Positions 43,311 through 52,594 of a DNA stretch of 64,000 nt are shown one piece after another; position 1 is the stretch's first letter; each line of letters begins with the position of its first letter. Source of the stretch: Maribacter arenosus (GTDB lineage Bacteria; Bacteroidota; Bacteroidia; Flavobacteriales; Flavobacteriaceae); contig NZ_JABTCG010000002.1 of NCBI RefSeq assembly GCF_014610845.1, forward strand, positions 62,001 through 126,000, in the 5' to 3' direction. A program made the position numbers and the translations under genes. The notes under the pieces are model-generated. The model did not search any database. It was not told where the DNA came from and saw only the letters and a list, made by a program, of their open reading frames with translations.

Positions 43311-44558
43311 ATGAAACTTATAGGTCCATTTAAACAGATCATACCTATGACCGGGCTTACCGTAAAAGGAGCCATCAAAGACGAAGAATTGGTGATTATT
43401 GAAAACGGCGGTATTTTAATTGATGGAGACCGTATTCATACCGTCGGAAAATTTAACGACCTATTTACCAAAGCTAAATCCTCCCACGCAGAAATTCAAG
43501 AACTTTCAAGTGACCATACTTGTCTCCCGGGATTTGTGGACGCCCATACCCATATTTGTTTTGCAGGCTCTAGGGCCAATGATTACGCGCTAAGAAATTC
43601 AGGGAAAACCTATCTTGAAATATCAAAAGCGGGAGGGGGCATTTGGGATACCGTAACCCAAACACGAAAAGCCCCTAAAGAGTTATTGGTCAAGGGGGTT
43701 GTCAAAAGGGCAAAAAGACATTTGGCGAATGGCGTAACCACCATTGAAGTCAAAAGTGGTTACGGACTTTCCATACACGAAGAGCTTAAAATGCTTATTG
43801 CAATAAAAGAGGCAGATTCAATACTGCCCATAGATTTAATTCCTACGTGCTTGGCAGCGCATATGGTTCCCAAGGATTTTGAAGGAACCCCTGCGGGGTA
43901 CCTCGAGGAAATCACCAATGAATTGCTTCCAAAACTATTAAAAGAAAAGCTGACCTCAAGAGTCGATGCATTTATTGAGGAAGGTGCTTTTACCCCATCG
44001 CTTATAGAACCATACTTCAATATGGCCAAGGAACTTGGTTTTGATATTACCGTACATGCCGACCAATTTTCAACGGGAGGTAGCGAAGTCGCCATAAAAC
44101 ACAAGGCCATAAGCGCCGACCATTTAGAAGCAAGTACAACTAAGGAAATAAATCTCCTAGCCAAAAGTGATGTGATTGCAATCGCATTACCTGGAGCTTC
44201 CATAGGGTTGGGGTGTGCTTTTACCCCAGCACGTAAAATCCTGGATGCCGGCGGTTCATTAGCCATTGCGAGTGACCACAATCCAGGTTCTGCCCCAATG
44301 GGTGATTTATTGACCCAAGCCGCCATTTTGGGAACCTTTCAAAAACTATCCAATGCTGAAGTCTTGGCCGGAATTACCCATAGGGCAGCGGCGGCCTTAA
44401 AATTATCGGATAGAGGACAATTGAACGAAGGTTACTTGGCCGACCTCTGCATTTTCCATACCGCGGATTATAAGGAAATCTTATATAACCAAGGGAATTT
44501 TAAACCTTGTATGGTATGGAAAAAGGGGGAGTTGGTTTACGATAAACATAAGCACTAA
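43311..44558 (+). CDS. hutI: Imidazolonepropionase
   Basis: A 415-residue amidohydrolase opening the imidazolone ring to N-formimino-glutamate. The metal-site DAHTH (His79, His81) and a later HADQFS, plus SDHNPGS near the end, give the binuclear-type barrel typical of HutI. The ATG at 43311 is preferred: an upstream ATG (43275) adds 12 residues outside the family alignment and lies closer to hutH. Follows hutH after 60 bp; hutU follows 6 bp after it. Confidence 0.95.
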   Translation: MKLIGPFKQIIPMTGLTVKGAIKDEELVIIENGGILIDGDRIHTVGKFNDLFTKAKSSHAEIQELSSDHTCLPGFVDAHTHICFAGSRANDYALRNSGKTYLEISKAGGGIWDTVTQTRKAPKELLVKGVVKRAKRHLANGVTTIEVKSGYGLSIHEELKMLIAIKEADSILPIDLIPTCLAAHMVPKDFEGTPAGYLEEITNELLPKLLKEKLTSRVDAFIEEGAFTPSLIEPYFNMAKELGFDITVHADQFSTGGSEVAIKHKAISADHLEASTTKEINLLAKSDVIAIALPGASIGLGCAFTPARKILDAGGSLAIASDHNPGSAPMGDLLTQAAILGTFQKLSNAEVLAGITHRAAAALKLSDRGQLNEGYLADLCIFHTADYKEILYNQGNFKPCMVWKKGELVYDKHKH

Positions 44559-44564
44559 TCAATT

Positions 44565-46586
44565 ATGCAAACACGAAGCGTAAAATTGGATTTCAAGGCT
44601 GAAATACTGCAAGGTATCCCAAAAAAATTACCTCAAAAAAAAGAGCGTTCGCATTCGATGAGCCATGCCCCAACGCGAAAACAAATCCTTTCCTCAGAGG
44701 AGAAAAAATTGGCGGTGCGAAATGCATTACGTTATTTCCCCAAGACTTGGCACGCAGAGTTGTCGAAGGAATTTGCCCAAGAATTGAAGGATTATGGTAG
44801 AATCTATATGTACCGTTTCAAACCAACTTATAAAATCTATGCCCGACCCATCGATGCGTATCCGGCGAAAACACCTCAAGCCGCAAGTATAATGCTCATG
44901 ATTCAAAACAATTTGGATCCAGCAGTGGCGCAACATCCCGAAGAGTTGATAACCTATGGTGGTAATGGAGCAGTCTTCCAAAACTGGGCGCAGTACTTAT
45001 TAACGATGCACTACTTGGCCACGATGACCGAGGAACAAACCCTACATATCTACTCGGGCCATCCCATGGGCTTGTTCCCTTCATCCAAGGAAGCCCCACG
45101 CGTTGTAGTGACCAATGGCATGATGATTCCCAATTATTCTAAACCTGACGATTGGGAAAAATACAATGCCCTTGGGGTGACCCAATACGGTCAGATGACA
45201 GCAGGATCGTATATGTATATCGGTCCACAAGGAATCGTTCACGGCACCGCAATAACCGTGATGAATGCCTTTAGAAAAGTATTGCAGAAAGATGGGAAGC
45301 CGGCGGGTAAGCTTTTCTTAACTGCTGGATTGGGAGGAATGAGTGGGGCCCAGCCCAAAGCGGGTAACATAGCCGGGTGTATTACAGTTTGTGCAGAAGT
45401 AAATCCTGAGGCTGCACGCAAAAGATTTGAGCAAGGTTGGGTGGATGAATTGATCGATGATCTAAATGAACTGGTTGTTCGTACGCAAAAAGCCATCGCT
45501 GATAATGAGGTCGTATCCTTGGCTTTTATCGGTAATATAGTTGATGTTTGGGAACGATTCGATACGGAAAAAATCTTCATACATCTAGGTTCCGACCAAA
45601 CATCCCTACACAATCCTTGGGCAGGTGGGTATTATCCCGTAGGTTTGAGCTTTGAGGAATCAAATGTTCTTATGGCCTCAGAACCTGAAACATTCAAGAA
45701 AAAAGTGCAGGAATCCTTACGAAGACAGGTCAATGCGATCAACAAACATACTGCACAGGGCACTTATTTTTTCGACTACGGAAATGCCTTCTTATTGGAA
45801 GCCTCAAGGGCAGGTGCTGATGTCATGGCAGAAAACAATATTGACTTTAGATATCCGTCCTATGTACAGGATATTTTAGGACCTATGTGCTTCGATTATG
45901 GCTTTGGCCCTTTTCGTTGGGTCTGCACTTCAGGTAAACCGGAAGACCTACAAAAAACCGATGCCATCGCCTTAAAAGTCTTAGAGCAAATCAAGACCAC
46001 CGCTCCAAGTGAAATACAGCAACAGATGCAGGATAACATCACTTGGATTCGGGAAGCCGATGAAAACAAATTGGTGGTGGGTTCCCAAGCCCGAATTCTT
46101 TATGCCGATGCCGAGGGTCGTACTAAAATTGCCGAAGCCTTCAATAAAGCGATACATTCAGGAGACATTTCGGCCCCTGTCGTTTTAGGGCGGGACCATC
46201 ATGATGTAAGCGGAACGGACTCCCCTTTCCGCGAAACCAGCAACATAAAGGATGGTAGTAAATTCACGGCAGATATGGCTATACACAATGTAATCGGCGA
46301 TAGTTTTCGGGGTGCAACATGGGTCTCTATACATAACGGTGGGGGGGTCGGTTGGGGCGAGGTCATCAACGGAGGATTCGGAATGGTTCTCGATGGTTCA
46401 AAAGAAGCTTCAAAAAGATTAAAAAATATGTTGTTCTATGATGTGAACAACGGGATCTCGCGTAGAAGCTGGGCAAGAAATGAAGAGGCCTTATTCGCCA
46501 TTAAACGTGAAATGGAACGTACCCCCGAACTAAAGGTAACTTTACCTAACTTAGTGGAAGATTCAATATTGAAGGATTTATTCTAG
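44565..46586 (+). CDS. hutU: Urocanate hydratase (long form)
   Basis: A 673-residue urocanase adding water to urocanate with tightly bound NAD+. The NAD-binding glycine-rich segment LTAGLGGMSGAQPKAGN and the active-site region FDYGFGPFRWVC are intact, as is YSGHPMGLFPS. It is about 110 residues longer than the Pseudomonas and E. coli type enzymes, as usual in Bacteroidota. The start lies 6 bp after hutI, so translation is likely coupled. hutG follows 22 bp later. Confidence 0.96.
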   Translation: MQTRSVKLDFKAEILQGIPKKLPQKKERSHSMSHAPTRKQILSSEEKKLAVRNALRYFPKTWHAELSKEFAQELKDYGRIYMYRFKPTYKIYARPIDAYPAKTPQAASIMLMIQNNLDPAVAQHPEELITYGGNGAVFQNWAQYLLTMHYLATMTEEQTLHIYSGHPMGLFPSSKEAPRVVVTNGMMIPNYSKPDDWEKYNALGVTQYGQMTAGSYMYIGPQGIVHGTAITVMNAFRKVLQKDGKPAGKLFLTAGLGGMSGAQPKAGNIAGCITVCAEVNPEAARKRFEQGWVDELIDDLNELVVRTQKAIADNEVVSLAFIGNIVDVWERFDTEKIFIHLGSDQTSLHNPWAGGYYPVGLSFEESNVLMASEPETFKKKVQESLRRQVNAINKHTAQGTYFFDYGNAFLLEASRAGADVMAENNIDFRYPSYVQDILGPMCFDYGFGPFRWVCTSGKPEDLQKTDAIALKVLEQIKTTAPSEIQQQMQDNITWIREADENKLVVGSQARILYADAEGRTKIAEAFNKAIHSGDISAPVVLGRDHHDVSGTDSPFRETSNIKDGSKFTADMAIHNVIGDSFRGATWVSIHNGGGVGWGEVINGGFGMVLDGSKEASKRLKNMLFYDVNNGISRRSWARNEEALFAIKREMERTPELKVTLPNLVEDSILKDLF

Positions 46587-46608
46587 AGCAATATTTACCC
46601 ATCATCCC

Positions 46609-47562
46609 ATGAATAGATATATGGTTACAAAACCTGGAGTATGGACTGGTCGAATTTCAGGCCAACAACTCTATTTGCATGAAAAAGTAAAGTGTATCAA
46701 TCTTGAAAAGGAAAATAAGGATAAAAAAAAAGCCATTGCTTTCTTGGGCTATGCATGCGATGTGGGTATTAAAAGAAATCAGGGAAGAATCGGGGCAGGA
46801 AAGGGACCGGACGCCATTCGTAATGCCTTAGGTAAATTACCCAATCATTTGGAAAAGAATGTTGATTTTTTGGATGTAGGGACCTTGGAGTGTCAAGATG
46901 GTAAATTAGAAAACATTCAAACGCATTTATCGGAAAAGGTGGCACTTTTATTGGAAAAGGGTACTTTTCCAATTGTAATCGGTGGCGGACATGATATTGC
47001 CTACGGACATTATAACGGCATCAAGAAATATGTAGGACCTAATACATCCATCGGTATTATCAACTTTGATGCCCATTTTGACTTGAGATCCGATTCAAAT
47101 GGTGGCAATTCGGGCACCCCATTTTATCAAATTGCCCAAGATTGCAAAATCGATACATCTACTTTCAACTATCTCTGTTTGGGAATACGCTGGGATGCAA
47201 ACGACAGAACTCTATTCGAAACCGCTACCAAGTTGGGTGTCGATTATATCGAGAACAAGGATTTCACAATGCAAAATACAAGTATTGTGTTCCGAAAATT
47301 ACAAGATTTCATCACTAATGTGGATCATATTTATGTTACCATTGACCTTGATGGGTTTTCATCGGCCTATGCCCCTGGTGTAAGTGCCCCATCACCCATA
47401 GGTTTTAGTCCTAACATTGTTTTGAAATCGTTGGAATCGATTTTAAACTCGAAAAAGTTGATTAGTATCGATATTGCCGAGATGAATCCGAAATACGATA
47501 TTGACAACCATACTGCAAAATTGGCGGCTTCATTGGTGCATTATATAATGCACGCTATTTAA
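46609..47562 (+). CDS. hutG: Formimidoylglutamase
   Basis: A 317-residue arginase-fold enzyme splitting N-formimino-glutamate to glutamate and formamide. The Mn2+-binding motifs are clear: GGGHDIAYGH, NFDAHFD and ITIDLDGF. This is the arginase-type HutG, so histidine is degraded by the formamide-yielding branch (no separate HutF and deformylase seen). The stop codon (TAA) is directly followed by the stop codon of the convergent hmgA. Confidence 0.93.
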   Translation: MNRYMVTKPGVWTGRISGQQLYLHEKVKCINLEKENKDKKKAIAFLGYACDVGIKRNQGRIGAGKGPDAIRNALGKLPNHLEKNVDFLDVGTLECQDGKLENIQTHLSEKVALLLEKGTFPIVIGGGHDIAYGHYNGIKKYVGPNTSIGIINFDAHFDLRSDSNGGNSGTPFYQIAQDCKIDTSTFNYLCLGIRWDANDRTLFETATKLGVDYIENKDFTMQNTSIVFRKLQDFITNVDHIYVTIDLDGFSSAYAPGVSAPSPIGFSPNIVLKSLESILNSKKLISIDIAEMNPKYDIDNHTAKLAASLVHYIMHAI

Positions 47563-48720
47563 TCATTCCAACCAACTCTGATAATAGGTGCCATCATCGA
47601 TATCCAAGGCGGTTTGGGTAAGCTGTAAGGGTTTGAAGGTATCGATCATAACGGCCAGTTCCTCTGTCTTCACTTTACCTATGCTTGCCTCATAGGTGCC
47701 CGGATGTGGTCCGTGGGGTATTCCCGCAGGGTGCAACGAAATATATCCTTTATCAATGTTCTTTCGGCTCATAAAGTCCCCATCCACATAATACAGCACT
47801 TCGTCAGAGTCGATGTTGGAATGGTTGTAAGGTGCCGGAATGGCATTGGGGTGATAATCGTACAATCGCGGCACGAACGAACAAACCACAAAAGCTTTGG
47901 TTTCAAAAGTCTGATGAACCGGCGGTGGTTGATGTACCCTTCCCGTTATAGGTTCAAAATCGTGTATTGAAAATCCGTATGGATAATTATAGCCATCCCA
48001 ACCTACAACATCAAAAGGGTGTGATGCGTACACCAAGTAATGCAATTGCCCTTGTTTCTTTACTTTCATCACGAACTCTCCTCTCTCGTCATGGGTCTGC
48101 AAATTTTTGGGGAGTTTAAAATCGCGTTCACAGAATGGGGAATGCTCCAAATGTTGACCGAACCAGTTGCGATAACGTTTGGGCGTATATATTGGACTGT
48201 ATGATTCGGTGACCAAAAGACGATTGTCCTCCGAATCGAACGTTATTTGATAGATCATACCCCGAGGTATCAATAGATAGTCCCCATATTCAAAGGCAAT
48301 TTCACCCAAGAACGTTTTTAGAATTCCCGACCCCCTATGGATGAACAAGAGTTCATCGGCATCGGCATTTTTATAAAAGTATTCGGTCATTGATTTTTTA
48401 GGAGCGGCCAAAGCTACATTCACATCCGAATTGAAGAGAACTATTTTTCTGCTTTCGAGAAAATCATCTTCAGATCGAACCTGAAAACCTTTTAACAATC
48501 TTGATTTAATATTATATCGCACGGCAGCTTTGGGAGACACATCCACAGTTGCACCTACTTCTTTGACCATTGTGGGTCTATATAAGTGATAAAGCAAAGA
48601 TGACATACCATCAAACCCAATCGTCCCGAACAATTGCTCATAGTGTAACGTACCATCGGCCTTCTTAAAAACCGTGTGTCGTTTTTTGGGAATTTTACCT
48701 AACTTATGATATAATGGCAT
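47563..48720 (-). CDS. hmgA: Homogentisate 1,2-dioxygenase
   Basis: A 385-residue cupin-like Fe(II) dioxygenase of tyrosine and phenylalanine catabolism, opening homogentisate to maleylacetoacetate. The C-terminal metal site can be recognised: PYNHSN, the acidic DSDEV a few residues on, and HPAGIPHGPH. Also GVHQPPPVHQ-like segment (RVHQPPPVHQ) and GWDGYNYPY. The ATG at 48720 is preferred, since the longer frame adds only hydrophobic codons. hpd and fah are not in this window, so it stands alone next to the hut operon. Confidence 0.92.
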   Translation of the reverse strand: MPLYHKLGKIPKKRHTVFKKADGTLHYEQLFGTIGFDGMSSLLYHLYRPTMVKEVGATVDVSPKAAVRYNIKSRLLKGFQVRSEDDFLESRKIVLFNSDVNVALAAPKKSMTEYFYKNADADELLFIHRGSGILKTFLGEIAFEYGDYLLIPRGMIYQITFDSEDNRLLVTESYSPIYTPKRYRNWFGQHLEHSPFCERDFKLPKNLQTHDERGEFVMKVKKQGQLHYLVYASHPFDVVGWDGYNYPYGFSIHDFEPITGRVHQPPPVHQTFETKAFVVCSFVPRLYDYHPNAIPAPYNHSNIDSDEVLYYVDGDFMSRKNIDKGYISLHPAGIPHGPHPGTYEASIGKVKTEELAVMIDTFKPLQLTQTALDIDDGTYYQSWLE

Positions 48721-48841
48721 AATTGTAGTATTAATTTGTCCTCTTAAAAATACGATAATCCCGTATCCGAATAAAATCAATCTCCATTTAAATGGTAAAG
48801 CAAAGAAGTTTCAACGGTTATCGGAGCTGAGAAAACGGCAT

Positions 48842-48925
48842 AAAAAAAGCCTCCCAGTATAGGAAAGCCTTTCATTGGTTCATGCCTAAAGGCATTTTCA
48901 CCATAGCTTCGACCTAAATCGAAGC
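48842..48925 (-). terminator. Three consecutive hairpins behind ndh
   Basis: In 84 bp there are an imperfect terminator-type hairpin (48842-48872, GGCTTTCC/GGGAGGCT plus T run when read on minus), ATGCC/GGCAT (48882-48895) and GCTTCGA/TCGAAGC (48906-48925). Terminator for the NDH-2 gene is the simplest reading; the triple structure may do more. Confidence 0.5.
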
Positions 48926-48993
48926 CCAACACAACATGACAAATATACAAAGGTTTTTCATATCCTTGGCACGGATTCGCACAATTCGTCAAT

Positions 48994-50271
48994 CTACTCC
49001 TTTGGTTTGTATGGCCTAACAATTAAACGGGCCGCCTTGTCAAAATTGATATAATTGTAGGCCCAATTGAAAAATACGATTACCCGGTTTCGAAATCCAA
49101 CCAACGCCATTAAATGAACGAACATCCAAATGTACCATGCAAAAAAACCTCCGAATTTTAATCGCTTCAAGTCAACCACGGCCTTATTTCTACCTATTGT
49201 GGCCATAGTACCCTTATCATTATACCTAAATGGCTTCATTTTCTTACCGTTAAGAAGGTTCCTTAAATTATGGGCTAAAAGCTCCCCTTGCTGTATGGCC
49301 GGTTGAGCGACTTGCGGATGACCATTGGGGTAAGTCTTGGTCTGCATATATGCTATATCGCCAATGGCAAAAATATTCCTAAACCCTTCAACCTGGTTAA
49401 AATGATTTACTTTATATCGGTTAAGTCTATCTACCAAATGCTCCTTGCTAAATCCTTGAATGGCAGCACCGGTAACCCCGGCCGTCCAAATACAATTCTT
49501 GGTTTGTACCGTTTCGCCATTCTTCAAGATCAAGTTTTGCCCATCATAATGTTCTACAAGTGTATTCAAATGTATCTTTACGCCCAATTTTTGAAGAAAC
49601 AACAAGGCTTTTCTCGAGGCTTTTTCACTCATAGGGGATAATACGCGTTCACCCCCCTCAAATAACTGGATCTGCATTTCGGATATATTCAAATGACGGT
49701 AATCTTTAGGAAACACATTGTTTTTGAGTTCTGCAAAAGCACCGGCCAATTCTACCCCTGTCGGACCAGCCCCGATAATACAAAAATTCAGTAAGGCTTT
49801 TCGATTCTCCAAGAAGGGACTATCATCCGCTTTTTCGAAATTCTGGAGCATAAGACTTCGGATATCCAATGCCTGGGGGATATTTTTCATCGGCATGGTA
49901 AATTTTTCAATCTCCTTATTCCCAAAATAATTTGTTATGGTCCCAGTGGCTATTACCAAAATATCATAGGATAAAATTCCTTGGGAGGTTGAAATGTATT
50001 GGTGGTCAGGGTCGATATGCTCAACCGTAGCCCATCTGAAATAGAAATTATGTAGGTTTTTCAATACTTTACGTATTGGATAGGCAATAGAATCGGGTTC
50101 TAAACCACTAGTAGAGACCTGATATAGCAAGGGTTGAAAAGTGTGGTAGTTTTGCTTATCCAGCAATACCAACTGTACATCCAAATCTTTGAGTTTTTTG
50201 GCTAGTGAAATACCGGCAAAACCACCACCGATTATCACCAACCTTTTCTTATCTGTCTTAGGGATATTCAC
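48994..50271 (-). CDS. NADH:quinone oxidoreductase type II (NDH-2)
   Basis: A 425-residue flavoprotein with two Rossmann motifs: IIGGGFAGISLA (FAD) and CIIGAGPTGVELAGA (NADH). AIGD (about residue 300, FAIGDIAY) is the flavin-binding ATG-like motif, and two hydrophobic segments near the C-terminus (WYIWMFVHLMALVG, VIVFFNWAYNYI) are the membrane attachment typical of NDH-2. It oxidises NADH without pumping protons. No ATG lies before the first Rossmann motif; GTG at 50271 is the likely start, with an upstream TTG at 50295 as alternative. Confidence 0.9.
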   Translation of the reverse strand: MNIPKTDKKRLVIIGGGFAGISLAKKLKDLDVQLVLLDKQNYHTFQPLLYQVSTSGLEPDSIAYPIRKVLKNLHNFYFRWATVEHIDPDHQYISTSQGILSYDILVIATGTITNYFGNKEIEKFTMPMKNIPQALDIRSLMLQNFEKADDSPFLENRKALLNFCIIGAGPTGVELAGAFAELKNNVFPKDYRHLNISEMQIQLFEGGERVLSPMSEKASRKALLFLQKLGVKIHLNTLVEHYDGQNLILKNGETVQTKNCIWTAGVTGAAIQGFSKEHLVDRLNRYKVNHFNQVEGFRNIFAIGDIAYMQTKTYPNGHPQVAQPAIQQGELLAHNLRNLLNGKKMKPFRYNDKGTMATIGRNKAVVDLKRLKFGGFFAWYIWMFVHLMALVGFRNRVIVFFNWAYNYINFDKAARLIVRPYKPKE

Positions 50272-50499
50272 ACACTTTTTTTGTAAAATTAGCAATTACT
50301 AAACGGTAAATATCGAAATGGTCGTCTCAATGGATATTTTTAGAGTGAAAGCTGAAGATAGCTTTAAAGGATTGGTTGTTATTCGTGAACAAGCCACGTA
50401 GCCGTAAACCAGCGCCCAAAACAGAAATAGAATGCTTATTTTTTTAGTATTTTTTTAACCTTGAAAAGGTTGCATTTTCGTACTTTGTAAATAAAAAAT

Positions 50500-50724
50500 A
50501 TGAAAAGTACTGCAATGTTCTGGGTGGTAAATACGACCATTACTTTGGTTTTGGTAACGATAATGGCCGCTATGAATTTTTCGTTCAATTGGGTGTTCTA
50601 TGTAACCGTATTGGGTCAATCAATGGTGGTTTACATGGTATATCGCGTTTTAACGGATGATTACAAAACCGATAAGACTTTCAAGGATTTTTATGAGGAC
50701 CATCCCATTGGCCAATCCTCTTAA
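50500..50724 (+). CDS. Small two-helix membrane protein
   Basis: A 74-residue protein with two membrane helices (about 6-24 and 27-47) and a charged C-terminal cytoplasmic tail (TDDYKTDKTFKDFYED). Conserved-looking but of unknown family. It overlaps by 4 bp, tail to tail, with the universal stress protein gene on the other strand. May act with NDH-2 or the respiratory genes nearby, but that is only proximity. Confidence 0.7.
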   Translation: MKSTAMFWVVNTTITLVLVTIMAAMNFSFNWVFYVTVLGQSMVVYMVYRVLTDDYKTDKTFKDFYEDHPIGQSS

Positions 50725-51620
50725 TCAGCCACAGCATTTTTCGAGTCCTGTGACGTTTTCGAAGGCACATTCATTCCTAGTTCAGGTATCACCAATAATG
50801 GTATTTGGGTGTGAAATGCCATTCGTTTCACTACAGGCTCACGGGTCATCCGCTCCATATAGCTATGTTGGTAATTGAGCATTGCCAACAAATGGATGTC
50901 GAGTTCCTTTGTGAAAACTTCCAAGGTCTTAGATACCGAGTTCAACTCTGAAACCGTATGTACGTAATGCTCCACTTCATTTAAATACTTGCGCAACATG
51001 TTAAGATTGAACATTTGAATTTCGCTCAAGGCCTTAATCTCATATTGGACATGCACTATACGGATGGCCGCCTTAAAAGCCTTGGCCAAATCAATTATAG
51101 GCTGAAGCTCTGAAAGTGAATAAAACCTGTTGAAGTCCGTAGCGAAAGCTATTTCCGTAGGGCTGGTATACTTAAAATGCTGCGGAATCGCGAGTACTGG
51201 GCAATTTTTAACGGATTTGATGATGCGCACGGTATTGCTACCCATGAACACCTCATCCAACCCTGATACCCCTTTAGTTCCGGTAATTATAAGGTCTATA
51301 TTGCGCTTTTCTACAATATCTTTTATTTCATCGACCAGAAGACTAAATGATGAAATAGTATTAAAGTTATGTTTGGGATTATTGTATTTCTTTTTGATTT
51401 TGCTTAAAACATCCTCTAAGCCCCTTTCCGAACTGGTGCGCATACTACCCTCCTGCACATTGCCTAGACTGGTGGCCATAAATCTACTACTTGCAATAAC
51501 CGGTGTATAGGTATTAAGTAAATGAAAAAGGCATTTTTCATCCTTGAACAGTTCAATGGCATACTTGGTGGCATTCCAAGCGTTCTCTGAAAAGTCCGTA
51601 GGTAATAATACATTCTTCAT
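50721..51620 (-). CDS. Universal stress protein, tandem Usp domains
   Basis: A 299-residue protein with two UspA domains. Domain 1 (1-145) has LLPTDFSENAWNATKYA and the ATP-binding loop GTKGVSGLDEVFMGSNT, an exact G-x2-G-x9-G-S/T fit. Domain 2 (about 150-290) begins EIAFATDFNRFYS and lacks the complete loop, so probably one ATP site. Cytoplasmic. An Fnr-box-like site lies about 60 bp upstream of the start, which would fit low-oxygen induction, as for many Usp genes. Confidence 0.92.
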   Translation of the reverse strand: MKNVLLPTDFSENAWNATKYAIELFKDEKCLFHLLNTYTPVIASSRFMATSLGNVQEGSMRTSSERGLEDVLSKIKKKYNNPKHNFNTISSFSLLVDEIKDIVEKRNIDLIITGTKGVSGLDEVFMGSNTVRIIKSVKNCPVLAIPQHFKYTSPTEIAFATDFNRFYSLSELQPIIDLAKAFKAAIRIVHVQYEIKALSEIQMFNLNMLRKYLNEVEHYVHTVSELNSVSKTLEVFTKELDIHLLAMLNYQHSYMERMTREPVVKRMAFHTQIPLLVIPELGMNVPSKTSQDSKNAVAD

Positions 51621-51673
51621 TCCAATGAATTTTTTATAATGGGTAAAATTATTGGAAGGTGTTCGGGGAAACT

Positions 51674-51687
51674 ATGATTTATATCAG
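51674..51687 (-). promoter_or_regulatory. Fnr-box-like site upstream of universal stress protein
   Basis: ATGAT-TTAT-ATCAG, eight of ten positions of TTGAT-N4-ATCAA, with an intact TGA-N6-TCA core. It lies 54-67 bp before the Usp start codon and beyond the end of the Fnr-type gene. Confidence 0.55.
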
Positions 51688-51774
51688 TTTTTATAAAAAG
51701 CAGTAAAGCCCTTATAAACTCAAGGTTTTAAGTCGAATAAAAACAATCATGTAAGTGGGGAAGGAAAGAAAATA

Positions 51775-52476
51775 TCAAAATCCTTCAATAAGGTCTTGGA
51801 GCAGTTTTTCGTTCAATACCCCGATTTTTTTGCCAGAAGTCTTGATCATTCCTCTTTTCTTGAATTCGGATATAATACGTATAGCCGATTCTGTTGCCGT
51901 ACCTACGACATTTGCGATATCTTCGCGGGAAAGTGTAAGGTTCAAAAAGCCGTCTCTATCCTCTCCATAATTTTTCTTTAAATAAAGAAAAGCCTCGGCA
52001 ATACGCTGTTTTACCGTTTTTTGGGACATATTCACAATTACATCGTCTGCTTCCTTTAAGTCATGTGCCATATGTCGTAGAACTTCTATGGCAAAATCGG
52101 GATTTCGGCTTAAGGTATGTATAATACTGTCCTTGGGGATAAAGCAAACCTCCATGTCGCTAACGGCGACGGCGCTTAAATTGGTGTATTCTTCGGCAAT
52201 CACCGACCTTTGACCCATCACTTCTCCCTTGCTTGCCAGTTTAACGATTTGATCTTTTCCGTTGGCGCTTAATTTAGAGAGTTTTGAAATTCCTTCCCTA
52301 ACACAGAAAACGCCATCTAACTTATCGCCCTCTTCAAATATGGCTTCCCCCTTTTTAACCTTTCTGGTAATCTTTGAGTCCGAAACCTTTTTCAATTCCT
52401 GCTTGCTCATAGCACGCAAAGAATTAAACTGCCTTATGATACAATTCTCACATCTGCTTTGTTCGGCCTCTTCCAT
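51775..52476 (-). CDS. Fnr-type Crp/Fnr regulator
   Basis: A 233-residue regulator with a Cys cluster near the start (SRCENCIIRQF), the cyclic-nucleotide-like barrel (VKKGEAIFEEGDKLDG, GEVMGQRSVI), a dimer helix and a winged-helix domain LSREDIANVVGTATESAIRIISEFKKRGMI. The recognition helix contains E-SAIR, matching the Fnr type that reads TTGAT half-sites. It is divergent from ccoI, with a TGA-N6-TCA site between. The ATG at 52476 gives family-typical length; the longer frame reaches 52563 and overlaps the site. Confidence 0.9.
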   Translation of the reverse strand: MEEAEQSRCENCIIRQFNSLRAMSKQELKKVSDSKITRKVKKGEAIFEEGDKLDGVFCVREGISKLSKLSANGKDQIVKLASKGEVMGQRSVIAEEYTNLSAVAVSDMEVCFIPKDSIIHTLSRNPDFAIEVLRHMAHDLKEADDVIVNMSQKTVKQRIAEAFLYLKKNYGEDRDGFLNLTLSREDIANVVGTATESAIRIISEFKKRGMIKTSGKKIGVLNEKLLQDLIEGF

Positions 52477-52527
52477 AAAGAAATTTATTAGGACTACTGG
52501 GAAATTGGACGTAAAATTATCGAAAAG

Positions 52528-52541
52528 ATGACAATTATCAT
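52528..52541. promoter_or_regulatory. Fnr-box-like site between fnr-type gene and ccoI
   Basis: ATGAC-AATT-ATCAT has the TGA-N6-TCA core of Crp/Fnr sites. It is 52 bp before the regulator's start on one side and 53 bp before the ccoI ATG on the other, so it could serve either promoter. Confidence 0.5.
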
Positions 52542-52566
52542 ATAATATTTCAGGAAAGTTCAAGAT

Positions 52567-52590
52567 ATTTACTACTAGGTATTAGTAAAT
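52567..52590 (+). promoter_or_regulatory. 24-bp palindrome abutting the ccoI start
   Basis: ATTTACTA and TAGTAAAT arms flank an 8-bp spacer and end 4 nt before the ATG, covering the ribosome-binding position. It could be an operator or an RNA hairpin controlling translation. Confidence 0.4.
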
Positions 52591-52594
52591 GTAA

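Noticed and set aside
48721-48780. Upstream extension of homogentisate dioxygenase to a start at 48780
   Set aside because: The added residues are hydrophobic and not part of the family; MPLYHKLG at 48720 is the natural start.
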